DNA from: Verrucomicrobia bacterium IMCC26134
GTDB taxonomy: Bacteria; Verrucomicrobiota; Verrucomicrobiia; Opitutales; Opitutaceae
Length of the DNA: 64,000 nucleotides
Assembly: GCA_000972765.1 (NCBI GenBank)
Contig: CP011265.1
Span: 2,911,001-2,975,000, forward strand
Direction: 5' to 3'
This document shows, in pieces, positions 44,923 to 56,393 of this stretch (positions are counted from its first letter, which is position 1; each line of letters opens with the position of its first letter). Under the pieces are notes generated by a model. The model worked only from the letters and a program-made list of their open reading frames with translations. It had not been told where the DNA came from and did not search any database. Position numbers and translations under genes: made by a program.

Positions 44923-46752
44923 ATGAGCCTTTCCGCCTCCTTGCTTCCCCCGCTCGCCCAAGCCTCCGGCGTCGACCCCTGGATCCTCGTCTTCTCGCTG
45001 ATCACCGTGGTCATCACCGTGATCATGGGCTTCCGCTCCGCGAAGACCTCCAAGACCGCCGGCGACTTCTTCGTCGCCGGACGCTCCGTCTCCGTCGGTT
45101 GGAACGCCTCCGCCATCTCCGGCGAATACCTCTCCGCCGCCTCCTTCATGGGCATCGCCGGCATGGTGATGGCCATCGGTTACGACGCCCTCTGGTATCC
45201 CGTCTGCTACGCCTGCGGTTACCTTTTCCTGCTGCTCTTCATCGCCGGACCGCTGCGCCGCTTCGGCGCTTATACCATTCCTGATTTCGCCGAGGGCCGC
45301 TATGATTCTCCGCTCTTCCGCAAGATCGCGGTCTGCTTTGTGCTCTTCATCGGCTTCTTCTACACCATGCCGCAGATGAAGGGCGCCGGCACCACCCTGG
45401 CCTATATTTTCCCGGGCCTTCCTTACTGGGTCGGCGTCGCCGTCGTCGGCGCGGTCATCACCCTCAACGTCGCCCTCGGCGGCATGAAGGGCATCACCCT
45501 GGTGCAAGCCATGCAGTATTGGATGAAGGTCTTCGCCATCAGCGTTCCCGTGTTCGTCCTCGCGGCGGTCTTCGGCGGCTACGGCGATAATCTCGCCGTC
45601 AACCGCACCGCCCACGACGCGCCCGCCGCCGCCGAGGTCGCGGCGGCCTCACCGGACGCCACCCCCGGCATCACTCAAGCCCACCGTCACCCGCTGCCCG
45701 CCAAGGCCCCCGCCGATGAGGCCTGGAGCTCTCCCTTCGGCCCGCTCACGACCAAGGCCGCCAAGGCCGCCCATCTCTCCCCCGAGGATACCAAGCCGCT
45801 CTCCCTGCTCTACACCTATTCGCTGATCATCGCCCTTGTGTGCGGCACCGCCGGCCTGCCCCACATCTTGGTGCGTTTCTACACCAATCCGGATGGAGTC
45901 GCCGCCAAGCGCACCACCATGTGGGTGATGATTCTCATCGGCATCTTCTACGTCTTCCCGCCGGTCATCGGCGTGCTCGGCCGCAACTTCCTCCCCGAGC
46001 TCTACAACGGCGTCGGCGCCAAGGGCACCGACAAGATCGTCCTCGAGCTCCCCACCCTCATCCGCGAAAAATACGGCGTGCTGGGCTCCATCCTCAGCGG
46101 CATCGCCTGCGCCGGCGCCTTCGCCGCCTTCATGAGCACCTTCTCCGGCCTGCTGGTCTCCATGACCAGCGCCGTCGCGCACGACGTCTACGGTCGCATG
46201 CTCCGCCCGAAGTCCACTCCCGAGCAGCGCATGAAGATGTTCAAGTTCGCCGCCATCGGCATCGGCGCCGTTTCCGTCGGCCTCGGCTGCTGCGTCGAGC
46301 CACTCGAGATCAACTTCATGGTTGGCCAGGCCTTCGCCATCGCCGCCGCCAGCTACTTCCCCCTGCTGTTCATGAGCGTGTGGTGGCGCGGCATGACGAT
46401 GAAGGGCGCCGCGGTCGGCATGTTGACCGGCGGCATCTGCGCCTTGCTCGCCGCAGCCCTGACCAATTTTAGCAACCTCGCACTGGACAAGGGCCCCATG
46501 GGCAAAATCTTCGCCGGGTTCGCCCCGATGAACGACTACTGGGCCCACCACCCGCTTCTGCGCATCCTCTGCGAGCAACCCGCCATCTGGACCGTGCCCC
46601 TCGCCATCGGGCTCATGATCGTCGTCTCCAAAGCCACCGCCAAGGACGTGCCGTCCGACATCCGCATGAAGATGCTCGTGCTCCACGCTCCCGAAGCCCT
46701 CGGCCTGAAGAACGAATACATCCAGGAACACCAGGCCGGCGCGGGGCATTAA
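44923..46752 (+). CDS. actP: Sodium/solute symporter, cation-acetate symporter type
   Basis: A 609-residue inner-membrane carrier of the sodium/solute symporter family with about 13 helices, closest in layout to ActP (acetate or other short carboxylate uptake). The family signature GAFAAFMSTFSGLLVSMTSA is present, as are SGEYLSAASFMGIAG and PHILVRFYTNPD. A hydrophilic insert (about 235-285) separates helices as in ActP. The DUF485 gene just upstream supports the assignment. The substrate is not fixed by sequence. Confidence 0.9.
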   Translation: MSLSASLLPPLAQASGVDPWILVFSLITVVITVIMGFRSAKTSKTAGDFFVAGRSVSVGWNASAISGEYLSAASFMGIAGMVMAIGYDALWYPVCYACGYLFLLLFIAGPLRRFGAYTIPDFAEGRYDSPLFRKIAVCFVLFIGFFYTMPQMKGAGTTLAYIFPGLPYWVGVAVVGAVITLNVALGGMKGITLVQAMQYWMKVFAISVPVFVLAAVFGGYGDNLAVNRTAHDAPAAAEVAAASPDATPGITQAHRHPLPAKAPADEAWSSPFGPLTTKAAKAAHLSPEDTKPLSLLYTYSLIIALVCGTAGLPHILVRFYTNPDGVAAKRTTMWVMILIGIFYVFPPVIGVLGRNFLPELYNGVGAKGTDKIVLELPTLIREKYGVLGSILSGIACAGAFAAFMSTFSGLLVSMTSAVAHDVYGRMLRPKSTPEQRMKMFKFAAIGIGAVSVGLGCCVEPLEINFMVGQAFAIAAASYFPLLFMSVWWRGMTMKGAAVGMLTGGICALLAAALTNFSNLALDKGPMGKIFAGFAPMNDYWAHHPLLRILCEQPAIWTVPLAIGLMIVVSKATAKDVPSDIRMKMLVLHAPEALGLKNEYIQEHQAGAGH

Positions 46753-46791
46753 GTTGCCAAACCAAAGGCGAGGCGGCTTAGCTCATCCGCG

Positions 46792-48462
46792 ATGAGCAAC
46801 GCCGCCTCACCTCTCGCGCCGCCGAAGCTCAACGGAGCCGCCTCGCCCGGCTGCATCATTCCATTCGGCCTGCTCTTCGCCGCCATCGGCTGCGTGGCGT
46901 TTTACTCCATCACCCTGCGCCCGCTGCTCCGCGCCTCGGCCAGCTCCAACTGGAACGAGGTTCCCTGCGAAATCCTAGCCAGCAAGGTCGAACGTAAATC
47001 CGATAGCCATGGCTCCACCTACCGGGTGGCGGTGCGCTACCGCTACAAGTGGTCCGGCCGCGCCTACGAGGGCTACCGCTACGATTTTTCCGCCGGCTCC
47101 ACCAGCGTAGGCGTAAAGAAAATGCGCGCCGCCGTGGCCGCCCTGCCTCCGGGAAAAAAGACGGTGTGCTACATTGACCCCGCCTCGCCTGACTCCGCCG
47201 TGCTCACCCGCGAAACCGGCTTCGCCGTCTGGATCGGAGCCCTCACGTTGCTCTTTCCCCTCTTCGGCCTGGGTATGATCTACAGCTCATGGCGCTCCCA
47301 ACGAACGGACCGTTCGCCCCTCGGACGCGCCCTGCCGAACGGCACCCGAACCGCTTCCAACCGCATCGGCATACCGCCCATGCCCGACCCCGAGGTGCCG
47401 GGCGAGGTCGTGCTCAAGCCCGCCACCGGGCGCGTCGGCACCTTCGTCGCGATCGCCTGTTTCGCCCTTTTTTGGAACGGCGGCATCGGCTTCATGTTGT
47501 TCAATGTGATCAAGGATTTTCGCGGCGGGTTCATGTGGTTTCCGCTGCTCTTCATGATCCCTTTCGTCGGCGTGGGCCTGGTCATGATCGTGATTGCGCT
47601 GCACACCTTCTCCCGCCTCTTCGCTCCCTCGGTCGAGGTGCGCCTCGATCCTTCGCTCCTCCGTCTCGGCAGTCGCGTGCCCTTCACCTGGCGGCTTGGC
47701 AACCGGGGCGTGCATAAGCTCACCATCCGCCTTATCGGCCGCGAGGAAGCCACCTACCAACAGGGCACGCGGACCACGACGGACAAATCCGACTTTCACC
47801 GTTCAGTGCTTTTCGATTCCAGCGACACCCTGAGCCTCAACGAAGGCCGCGGAGAGCTTATCCTGCCAAGCGCCGACGCTGCGCCCGCTTTCACCGAACC
47901 GAAAAACCGTCTCATCTGGGAACTGGTCTTCACTGGCGAAATCCCGTGGCGAGCGGATGTGGACGACCGTTTCACCCTGCCCGTGCGCGGCCCCGCCCGC
48001 CCCCTCGGCCTCACCGCCACTCCTGAACCCCGCGCCCACACCGGCGGCGGTCTCACGCTCTGGACGGTGGATCGCTTCGCCCCCGGCGAGACGATCGTCT
48101 TCACCGTCTCCCGCGAGGCCAGCGCGAAACCCGATCCGCTCAGCCTGCAACTCGGTTGGTTCACCGAAGGCAAGGGCACCCGCGACGCCGCCGTCGCCTG
48201 GCGCGAGGCTCTGCCCGACCTCGCTCCCGGCACCGACCGCAGCTTTGAGGTGCAGCTGCACGACGACCCCTGGAGTTTTACCGGCCATCTCGTCGCGGTG
48301 GAATGGCGCCTCGAAGTGCTCGACTCGGACCGAAACCCGCTCGTGGCCGTTCCCCTGATTATAGCACCGGGTGGCCAGATTGTGAACCTACCCGCGCTGC
48401 CGAAAGAGGCGTCATTTTTCGAGAAACGGAAAGCTCGCTTCAGATCACAGGTCGCCCGATGA
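46792..48462 (+). CDS. DUF3592 membrane protein
   Basis: A 556-residue protein. Two membrane helices (about 23-45 and 143-165) flank a DUF3592 domain (EVPCEILASKVERKSDSHGS, then VCYIDPASPDSAVL), and a second pair of helices (about 222-275) follows. The last 280 residues form a beta-rich soluble region (VRLDPSLLRLGSRVPFTWRL, LTLWTVDRFAPGE). The function of DUF3592 is unknown. Its stop overlaps the ATG of the small P-loop gene (ATGA at 48459-48462), which suggests the two proteins work together. Confidence 0.8.
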   Translation: MSNAASPLAPPKLNGAASPGCIIPFGLLFAAIGCVAFYSITLRPLLRASASSNWNEVPCEILASKVERKSDSHGSTYRVAVRYRYKWSGRAYEGYRYDFSAGSTSVGVKKMRAAVAALPPGKKTVCYIDPASPDSAVLTRETGFAVWIGALTLLFPLFGLGMIYSSWRSQRTDRSPLGRALPNGTRTASNRIGIPPMPDPEVPGEVVLKPATGRVGTFVAIACFALFWNGGIGFMLFNVIKDFRGGFMWFPLLFMIPFVGVGLVMIVIALHTFSRLFAPSVEVRLDPSLLRLGSRVPFTWRLGNRGVHKLTIRLIGREEATYQQGTRTTTDKSDFHRSVLFDSSDTLSLNEGRGELILPSADAAPAFTEPKNRLIWELVFTGEIPWRADVDDRFTLPVRGPARPLGLTATPEPRAHTGGGLTLWTVDRFAPGETIVFTVSREASAKPDPLSLQLGWFTEGKGTRDAAVAWREALPDLAPGTDRSFEVQLHDDPWSFTGHLVAVEWRLEVLDSDRNPLVAVPLIIAPGGQIVNLPALPKEASFFEKRKARFRSQVAR

Positions 48463-49073
48463 GCACTGCGCTCGAAAACCCCTTCCGCACCTCGCGCCTG
48501 CTTTCTTTGCCCGTCCACTGGGCCGGCATTCGACCCGAGACTCTGCTCGCCCGCTGGGAAGCCGCCGGACGGCGCGGCGCGCTGGTGGGCACCCACGGCA
48601 CCGGCAAAACAACCCGCCTCCGCGCCCTCGCCTACCGCCTCGTCGCCGAAGGGTGGACCGTGATCTGGGTGCAATGGCACGACGACGGCACCACCACCCC
48701 CGACGACTGGCGCGCCACGGTGCGCGACGCCGGACCGCACACCGTGCTCTGCCTCGACGGCTCCGAGAATCTCGGCCCGATCAGTGCGTATCGCTTGCAT
48801 CGATACACCCGAAGCGCCGGCGGCGTGCTCACGACGCGGCACCGCCGCTCGCTCCTCTTGCCCACCCTGGCGACCTACGAGCCCGATGCGGCACTCTTCA
48901 CCGCCCACGCCGCCATACTGGATCAAGACGCGCGAGAAGCGGCGATGGCCGCCTTTGCCGCGACCGGCCAAAACGCCCACGAGGCCTTCCGAAAGCTCTA
49001 TTTCGACTACTCCCGCTTCAGCTCGCGTCCCATCAGGGCAGCCAGCGCCTCGGACGGCGGCTTGGCTGCGTAA
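48459..49073 (+). CDS. Small P-loop NTPase of unknown function
   Basis: A 204-residue protein with a clear Walker A (GTHGTGKT, residues 44-51) and a Walker B-like strand (VLCLDGSEN, Asp100). The start at 48459 overlaps the upstream stop by 4 bases. The fold looks like a compact AAA or ABC-related ATPase without the usual second half. No sensor or signature motif is found. The 3' end overlaps the convergent gpsA by 67 bases, so the C-terminus is coded on both strands. Confidence 0.7.
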   Translation: MSTALENPFRTSRLLSLPVHWAGIRPETLLARWEAAGRRGALVGTHGTGKTTRLRALAYRLVAEGWTVIWVQWHDDGTTTPDDWRATVRDAGPHTVLCLDGSENLGPISAYRLHRYTRSAGGVLTTRHRRSLLLPTLATYEPDAALFTAHAAILDQDAREAAMAAFAATGQNAHEAFRKLYFDYSRFSSRPIRAASASDGGLAA

Positions 49074-50008
49074 AGTATCTTGTAAATCTCGCCAAGGATC
49101 GGGGCGTCTATGCCGCGCTCCGCGCAGAGTCCGTAAAAGCTCTCCGTCGTGCGGTAGCCTTCCACCACACTCTTGCTCGCGGCGATGAGCGTGGAGGCCT
49201 TTTGCCCCTCTCCGAGATGCTGGCCGAAAGTGCGGTTGCGCGACCAGGTCCCGTTGCAGGTCGCCACCAAATCACCGAAGCCGCCGAGGCCGTAGAAAGT
49301 CTCAGCCTTGGCACCCAGCGCCGCGCCCACGCGCACCATCTCGGCCAGAGCGCGGGTAAGCAGCGCCGCCTTGGCGTTGTCGCCTAGCCGGAGCCCGTCG
49401 CAACAACCGGCGGCGATGGCATAGACGTTCTTCAAACAGCCGCCGAACTCCACCCCAGCGACGTCGTCGCCCCGATACACCCGCAGCCCCGGTCCGCTGA
49501 GCGCGGCTTGCACCGTGGCAAGATAGGCTTCGTCCACGCCTGAGGCGGCGAGGACCATCGCGCACGGCTTGCCGGCGGCCACCTCGGCGGCGTTGGTCGG
49601 CCCTGAGAGGCAACCCACGGCGCGTCCGGGTAACAGGGCGGCCATGACCTCGGTCGGTCGCAGATGGCTGCCGAGCTCGAGCCCCTTGACCAGCGATACG
49701 ACGAGCCTGAGCTGCGTCGCCTGCGCAAGACCCTCGGCCATGCGGCCGCACGTCTCGCGCAAGACCTGCGAAGGACAGGCCAGCACCACGAGCTCGGCCT
49801 CCATCAATACAGGGGACAACTCGTGCGCGATTTGGACGGATTGAGGCAGCACATAGCCCGGCAGGTAGTCGGTGTTCTCGCGCGTCGAGGCGAGGGCGAG
49901 CGCCTGCTCAAAGCGACGCGGCGCAAGCGTGACAGTGTGGCCCAAGCGCGAAAGGTGCAGTGCAAATGCCGTTCCCCACGCCCCGGCCCCGATGACGACG
50001 ATGTTCAT
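49007..50008 (-). CDS. gpsA: NAD(P)-dependent glycerol-3-phosphate dehydrogenase
   Basis: A 333-residue enzyme that makes glycerol-3-phosphate from dihydroxyacetone phosphate for membrane lipids. The ATG at 50008 gives MNIVVIGAGAWGTAFA with the GxGxWG motif. Also present are SLVKGLELGSHLRP (catalytic Lys region), LSGPTNAAEVAAGKP, GCLKNVYAIAAG and GGFGDLVATCNGTWSRNRTFG. Length is normal. The gene converges on the P-loop gene. Confidence 0.95.
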   Translation of the reverse strand: MNIVVIGAGAWGTAFALHLSRLGHTVTLAPRRFEQALALASTRENTDYLPGYVLPQSVQIAHELSPVLMEAELVVLACPSQVLRETCGRMAEGLAQATQLRLVVSLVKGLELGSHLRPTEVMAALLPGRAVGCLSGPTNAAEVAAGKPCAMVLAASGVDEAYLATVQAALSGPGLRVYRGDDVAGVEFGGCLKNVYAIAAGCCDGLRLGDNAKAALLTRALAEMVRVGAALGAKAETFYGLGGFGDLVATCNGTWSRNRTFGQHLGEGQKASTLIAASKSVVEGYRTTESFYGLCAERGIDAPILGEIYKILYAAKPPSEALAALMGRELKRE

Positions 50009-50122
50009 GGGATTAAACAAATCGGATTATCAGCTGCGAAACACACGAAAAAGCACGAGCGCGTGAGATTTGGATATCGTGCCATTTCGCTGGGTTCGTG
50101 GGCATGTTGCCGAGTCTCCGGC

Positions 50123-51430
50123 TTACTTCGTCAGAAACGCCGGCAGCTTTTCGTTCTGGATCTGTTGCTCAAAGGTTTCGCGGACGTTGATGAGGTCGCT
50201 TGCGGCGCCCTGCACCAGAACCTCGGCGGTGAGGTTACGCGTATTGTAGCGGCTCGACATCGTGAAACCATAGGCACCGGCGCTCATCAGCGCGATGAAC
50301 TCGCCTTCGCCCACTTCCTGGAGCGTGCGGTCCTTCGCGAAACAATCGCCGCTCTCGCACACCGGGCCGACGACGTCGGCGGTGAGCGCGGCGCGGGTGC
50401 TGTCGCGACGCAGGGGCACGATCTCGTGATAGCTGTCATACATCGCGGGACGGACGAGGTCGTTCATCGCAGCGTCCACGATGAGGAAACTCTTTCCCTT
50501 GCCGCGCTTCAGGAACTCGACGCGGGTCAGCAACACACCGGCATTGCCTACGAGGTAGCGACCGGGTTCGAGCAGGATTTTGAGACCAAGCGGGGCGAGC
50601 AGGGGTTTCAAGGCCTCGCCGTAGGCCTCGGGCGTGAGGGGGCGGGTCTCGGCGGGCTGGGCGCTCCACCAGGCGGGGTCGCCGCTGGCGAGGGCATCCT
50701 TATAGATAATGCCAATGCCGCCGCCGATGGACCAGTAGGTGATGCCATACTTGGCCTTCAACTCGGCGACAAAGGGCGCGACTTTTTTAACCGCCTCGAC
50801 GAAGGGCGCGAGACTGGTGAGCTGAGAACCGATGTGCATCTGTGCGCCCTTGATAAGGATGTTGGGATAACGCGCGGCGGCCTCGTAGGCGGCGGCGGCC
50901 TGGGTGAGCGGGATGCCGAACTTGTTGTCGGACTTGCCGGTCGTGATCTTGGCGTGGGTGTGGGCGTCGACATCGGGGTTGATGCGGATGGCGATGGGGG
51001 CCTTTACGCCGAGCTTGCCGGCGACGTGGTTGATGCGGGCGATCTCGGGCTCGCTCTCGACGTGGAAGGCGAAGATGCCGTTTTCGAGGGCGAGTTTGAT
51101 CTCGGCCTCGGTCTTGCCGACACCGGCGAAGACGCTGCTCTTGATGTTCGCTCCGGCAGCGAGCACGCGACGCACTTCGCCGCCGCTGACGAGGTCGAAG
51201 GCCGCGCCGAGGTTGGCGAAGTGGCGCAGAATCGCGAGGGACGAGTTGGCCTTCATCGCGTAGCAGATCTGGAGATCGAGACCCGCCAGGCCGTTGGCGA
51301 GACGGGTGTAGTTATCGGCCATGGTCGCGGCGCTATAGACGTAAGTCGGTGTGCCGTAGAGGCGGGCGATTTCGGCGAGATCGACAGACTCGCAGTGGAG
51401 ATTCGGACCGGCGTAGCGGAAATGATGCAT
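50123..51430 (-). CDS. lysA: Diaminopimelate decarboxylase
   Basis: A 435-residue PLP enzyme that makes lysine from meso-diaminopimelate. The ATG at 51430 is used (MHHFRYAGPN); a further ATG at 51451 adds 7 residues. The PLP Lys lies in CYAMKANSS, HIGSQL and SIGGGIGI bind the phosphate, LLEPGRYLVGNAG and PVCESGDCFAKDRTL hold the active-site Cys, and AGAYGFTMSSRYN is the C-terminal motif. It is 114 bases upstream of gpsA, in the same orientation. Confidence 0.96.
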   Translation of the reverse strand: MHHFRYAGPNLHCESVDLAEIARLYGTPTYVYSAATMADNYTRLANGLAGLDLQICYAMKANSSLAILRHFANLGAAFDLVSGGEVRRVLAAGANIKSSVFAGVGKTEAEIKLALENGIFAFHVESEPEIARINHVAGKLGVKAPIAIRINPDVDAHTHAKITTGKSDNKFGIPLTQAAAAYEAAARYPNILIKGAQMHIGSQLTSLAPFVEAVKKVAPFVAELKAKYGITYWSIGGGIGIIYKDALASGDPAWWSAQPAETRPLTPEAYGEALKPLLAPLGLKILLEPGRYLVGNAGVLLTRVEFLKRGKGKSFLIVDAAMNDLVRPAMYDSYHEIVPLRRDSTRAALTADVVGPVCESGDCFAKDRTLQEVGEGEFIALMSAGAYGFTMSSRYNTRNLTAEVLVQGAASDLINVRETFEQQIQNEKLPAFLTK

Positions 51431-51562
51431 GGTTGGGAAAGAAGAGGGCAAACAGGGAGGTGCAGGAAGGCTAATGACGCGTGAAAATCGTGTTTTCTAG
51501 CGGGTTTTCCCTTGAATAAACCACTCCAATCTCACGACAAGTTCACTGCAATTTTACAGTAG

Positions 51563-51829
51563 ATGCTACGCGCGCTCTCAAATCTCTTTCGTCGTCCTCC
51601 GGTCCGCATGGGCCGGGTGGATAACGCGCGCATCCACCGCACCCGCCTCCGCAACGCCCAATTCGTGAGTTTCATCGACTCCAGCGGCTGCCACGGGGCC
51701 CGTCATCCCGACCGGCACGACCAGCGCCTGCGCCGGCAAAAGCTGGTGCGCGGACTGCTCGCCCTCGCCGGTGCGGGCGGCCTCGGGTGGGTGTTGCTGG
51801 AAAGTGCGCGGGCGATCGCGATGTTTTGA
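51563..51829 (+). CDS. Small membrane-associated protein of unknown function
   Basis: An 88-residue frame with a strongly basic N-terminal two thirds (Arg, His) and a hydrophobic C-terminal helix (LVRGLLALAGAGGLGWVLL, about 61-79). No family is recognised. It lies between divergent lysA and the next plus-strand gene, with room for a promoter upstream. It could be a tail-anchored protein or a chance frame. Confidence 0.45.
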   Translation: MLRALSNLFRRPPVRMGRVDNARIHRTRLRNAQFVSFIDSSGCHGARHPDRHDQRLRRQKLVRGLLALAGAGGLGWVLLESARAIAMF

Positions 51830-51935
51830 CGCTCAAGGCCTGCTCCGGAGTGCATGCGCACAGCGACGTAAATATTGGGCAAAAACACTCAAGAAGGATT
51901 GAATCCACCGATTGAGCCGAATTCGCTGAAACCTT

Positions 51936-52541
51936 ATGCAAGTCCACGCAAAAATCTCAAAGGAATGGCGCCGCCGCATGACCTTCATGTTCATCATGCT
52001 TTCCGCTTCGGGGGTCTGGTTCCTTTCCGATGGCTACCTGATGTGGCCGGCTGAGCAAAAACGCCACGTCGTGTTCAAGGCGATCGCCGAGGAAAAGATC
52101 GCCGACGGCCAGGCCACTACAGAAAAAGACCCTGCCGTCATCATGGCCTGGGAGGCCAAGGCCAAGGCCGAGGGCTGGAAGGCAAAAGTGCCCAAACACC
52201 GCTCCGACGGCGACCTGATGGGCCAGCGCATTCCCGGCTTTGTGTTCATCATCGCCGCGTTCACGTTTTCGGTCTGGGTGGCCTGGAATCACCGCCGCAG
52301 CGTTAAAGCCGAAGGCGAATGGATCACCGGTGCCTCCGGCGAGCGGGTGAATTTCGACTGGATCGTGGAGATGGATCGCCGCAAGTGGGAGAACAAGGGC
52401 ATCGCCTACGCCATCTACGAACAGGACGGTAAGCGCCGGCGCCTGACGCTCGACGATCACAAATTCCTCGGCTGCGAGGCGATCATCCTCGAAGCCGAAA
52501 AGCGCATCAAAGCGCGCAAAGAGGCCGGCACGTCAGCCTGA
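51936..52541 (+). CDS. Predicted two-helix membrane protein of unknown function
   Basis: A 201-residue protein. Membrane helices lie near 14-36 (TFMFIMLSASGVWFLSDGYL) and 100-118 (IPGFVFIIAAFTFSVWVAWN). A charged loop between them and a cytoplasmic C-terminal domain (about 120-195) that looks like a small alpha/beta module (VNFDWIVEMDRRKWENKGI, then RRRLTLDDHKFLGCEAII) follow. I do not recognise the family. It converges on sdhB, 16 bases away. Confidence 0.75.
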   Translation: MQVHAKISKEWRRRMTFMFIMLSASGVWFLSDGYLMWPAEQKRHVVFKAIAEEKIADGQATTEKDPAVIMAWEAKAKAEGWKAKVPKHRSDGDLMGQRIPGFVFIIAAFTFSVWVAWNHRRSVKAEGEWITGASGERVNFDWIVEMDRRKWENKGIAYAIYEQDGKRRRLTLDDHKFLGCEAIILEAEKRIKARKEAGTSA

Positions 52542-52557
52542 AGCCCTGCGGCAACCC

Positions 52558-53370
52558 TCAAGCGCCGCCGCCGGAAGCGTTGCTCTTGGGCTTAAAAGCC
52601 TGACGGAAGCTGGCGGAGATGTAGTCGCGGTTCATGCGAGCGATGAAATCGTGCGAGATGAGCTTCGGGCAGGCGGCGGAGCACTCGTATTGGTTGGTGC
52701 AGTTGCCAAAGCCGAGCTCGTCCATCTTGGAAACCATCGCGAGCACGCGGCTGTCGCGCTCGGCTTGGCCCTGCGGAAGGAGACCGAGGTGGCCGACCTT
52801 CGCGGAAACGAAGAGCATGGCGGAGGCGTTTTTGCAGGCGGCCACGCAGGCGCCGCAACCGATGCACTGGGCGGCGTCCATGGCGAGGTCGGCCTCGTCC
52901 TTCGGCACCGGGATGGCGTTCGCATCGCAAGCCGAGCCCGAGCGCACGGTGATGAAGCCGCCAGCCTGCTGGATGGCGTCGAAAGCGGAGCGGTCGGAAA
53001 TGAGATCCTTGATGACCGGAAAAGGTTTGGCACGGTAGGGCTCGACGACGATGACGTCGCCATCGGCGAAGCTACGCATGTAGGTCTGGCAGGAGGCGAT
53101 GCCCTTGTGGGGACCGTGGGGCTTGCCGTTGATGACGAGAGAGCAGGTGCCGCAGATGCCCTCGCGACAGTCGTGCGCGAAAGCGATGGGGTCCTCGCCC
53201 TTGGCCTCGAGCGCGTCGTTCACGACGTCGAGCATCTCAAGGAAGGACATGTTGGGGTTGAGGTCCCTGGCTGCGTATTCGACGAAGCGGCCGGGCTGGT
53301 CGGCGGCAGGCTGGCGCCAGACGCGCAGCGTGACGGAGAGGTTCTTGGTGGAAGTGGTGTGGGCGACCAT
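52558..53370 (-). CDS. sdhB: Succinate dehydrogenase/fumarate reductase iron-sulfur subunit
   Basis: A 270-residue subunit that carries electrons from SdhA to the membrane anchor. The ATG at 53370 is chosen ([10 protein letters not shown]). The [2Fe-2S] Cys are C68, C73, C76 and C94 (CREGICGTC). The [4Fe-4S] and [3Fe-4S] ligands lie in [13 protein letters not shown] and [13 protein letters not shown]. It is the last gene of sdhC-sdhA-sdhB. Confidence 0.96.
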   Translation of the reverse strand: MVAHTTSTKNLSVTLRVWRQPAADQPGRFVEYAARDLNPNMSFLEMLDVVNDALEAKGEDPIAFAHDCREGICGTCSLVINGKPHGPHKGIASCQTYMRSFADGDVIVVEPYRAKPFPVIKDLISDRSAFDAIQQAGGFITVRSGSACDANAIPVPKDEADLAMDAAQCIGCGACVAACKNASAMLFVSAKVGHLGLLPQGQAERDSRVLAMVSKMDELGFGNCTNQYECSAACPKLISHDFIARMNRDYISASFRQAFKPKSNASGGGA

Positions 53371-53396
53371 CGGAGGAAAGTGGGCTGAGGGTTGGA

Positions 53397-55382
<1,986 letters not shown>

Positions 55383-55420
55383 GACGGGGAGAGTTTGAGT
55401 TGAAGTTTACGTTGTAGTGC

Positions 55421-56212
55421 TCAGCGGGCGGCGGCCTTGGCGGCCAGGACCGTGGCTGCGGTGGTGCCGGGAGCGGGCTTCAACAGACCGGTGGCAATGG
55501 CTCCGGGGATGGCGAGGTTTCCGAGGAAATAGAGCAGGCAGAGCGCGGCGACGGCCTTGCGTAGGCAGCAGGACCACTTGGCATTGCGCAGACCCAAGGT
55601 CTGGAAAAGCGACTCCATGCCATGGAGCAAGTGGACCGCGAGCAGACCGGTGGCGAGGATGTAGAACCCGGCGACCAGCGGATGGCTGAAGCCGATGAAA
55701 ATCATGCTGTAAACGTCGTGCACCTCGGTGCCCTTGGCCGCCAGCGGGAAGCCAAACTCACGGACGTCATGTCCCAAGGTGACGGCAGCAAGCGAACCCT
55801 TGTAATATTCCGTGCCCACCAGGCCGACCGTAAAGTGAAGGAGGTGGTAAACGATAAAGGCCAGCACCACCAGACCGCTCATGCGCATGTAGCGGGAGGC
55901 CCAGGCGGCCTCGAGCCAGCGGTGGACACCATAGTCAGCGGAGCCGCGGGCGCACTTGCTTTCAAGGGTCAGGACCACGGCGGCCCAGATGTGGATGCCG
56001 GCGGCGGCAAGCAAGGCGAGACGCACCAACCAGAGAACCGGTCCGAGAGACTGGAGAAAGTGGGCGTAGCCGTTGATGTGATCAGGTTCGCCAAAAATCT
56101 GGAGATTACCGACTAAGTGGCCGAAGGCAAAACCGGTTAAAACGAAGCCGGTGAGTGCCATGAGAAACTTACGTCCGATGGAGGAGGTAAACAAGTTGGC
56201 GAAAAGATTCAT
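55421..56212 (-). CDS. sdhC: Succinate dehydrogenase cytochrome b subunit (single fused anchor)
   Basis: A 263-residue membrane anchor with five helices. The ATG at 56212 is chosen (MNLFANLFTSSIG); the longer frame adds a region that does not look like the family. Heme-ligand His candidates lie in GHLVGNLQIF (about 32), AGIHIWAAVV, VYHLLHF and VHLLHGM. The single large anchor, with no sdhD, is the two-heme type of B. subtilis and Wolinella. It heads sdhCAB. Confidence 0.93.
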   Translation of the reverse strand: MNLFANLFTSSIGRKFLMALTGFVLTGFAFGHLVGNLQIFGEPDHINGYAHFLQSLGPVLWLVRLALLAAAGIHIWAAVVLTLESKCARGSADYGVHRWLEAAWASRYMRMSGLVVLAFIVYHLLHFTVGLVGTEYYKGSLAAVTLGHDVREFGFPLAAKGTEVHDVYSMIFIGFSHPLVAGFYILATGLLAVHLLHGMESLFQTLGLRNAKWSCCLRKAVAALCLLYFLGNLAIPGAIATGLLKPAPGTTAATVLAAKAAAR

Positions 56213-56393
56213 CGCGATGGGTGGTCGTTGTGTGGTCGCTGATCGGGCGGTGTCCGGAGATGGACAAGACCGATCCAGCATGTTCCTAGGCAGAAAAGAT
56301 GTAAAGGACGCGCACGGAAGCCACAAACCACCCCCATAGCATATTAGCACGGCTACGGTTAAGGTATAGCAGCGCGAATAACCCCGGCCGGAC

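Noticed and set aside
49664-51484. 606-codon plus-strand frame opposite gpsA and lysA
   Set aside because: It crosses two well-supported minus-strand genes and their intergenic gap; shadow.
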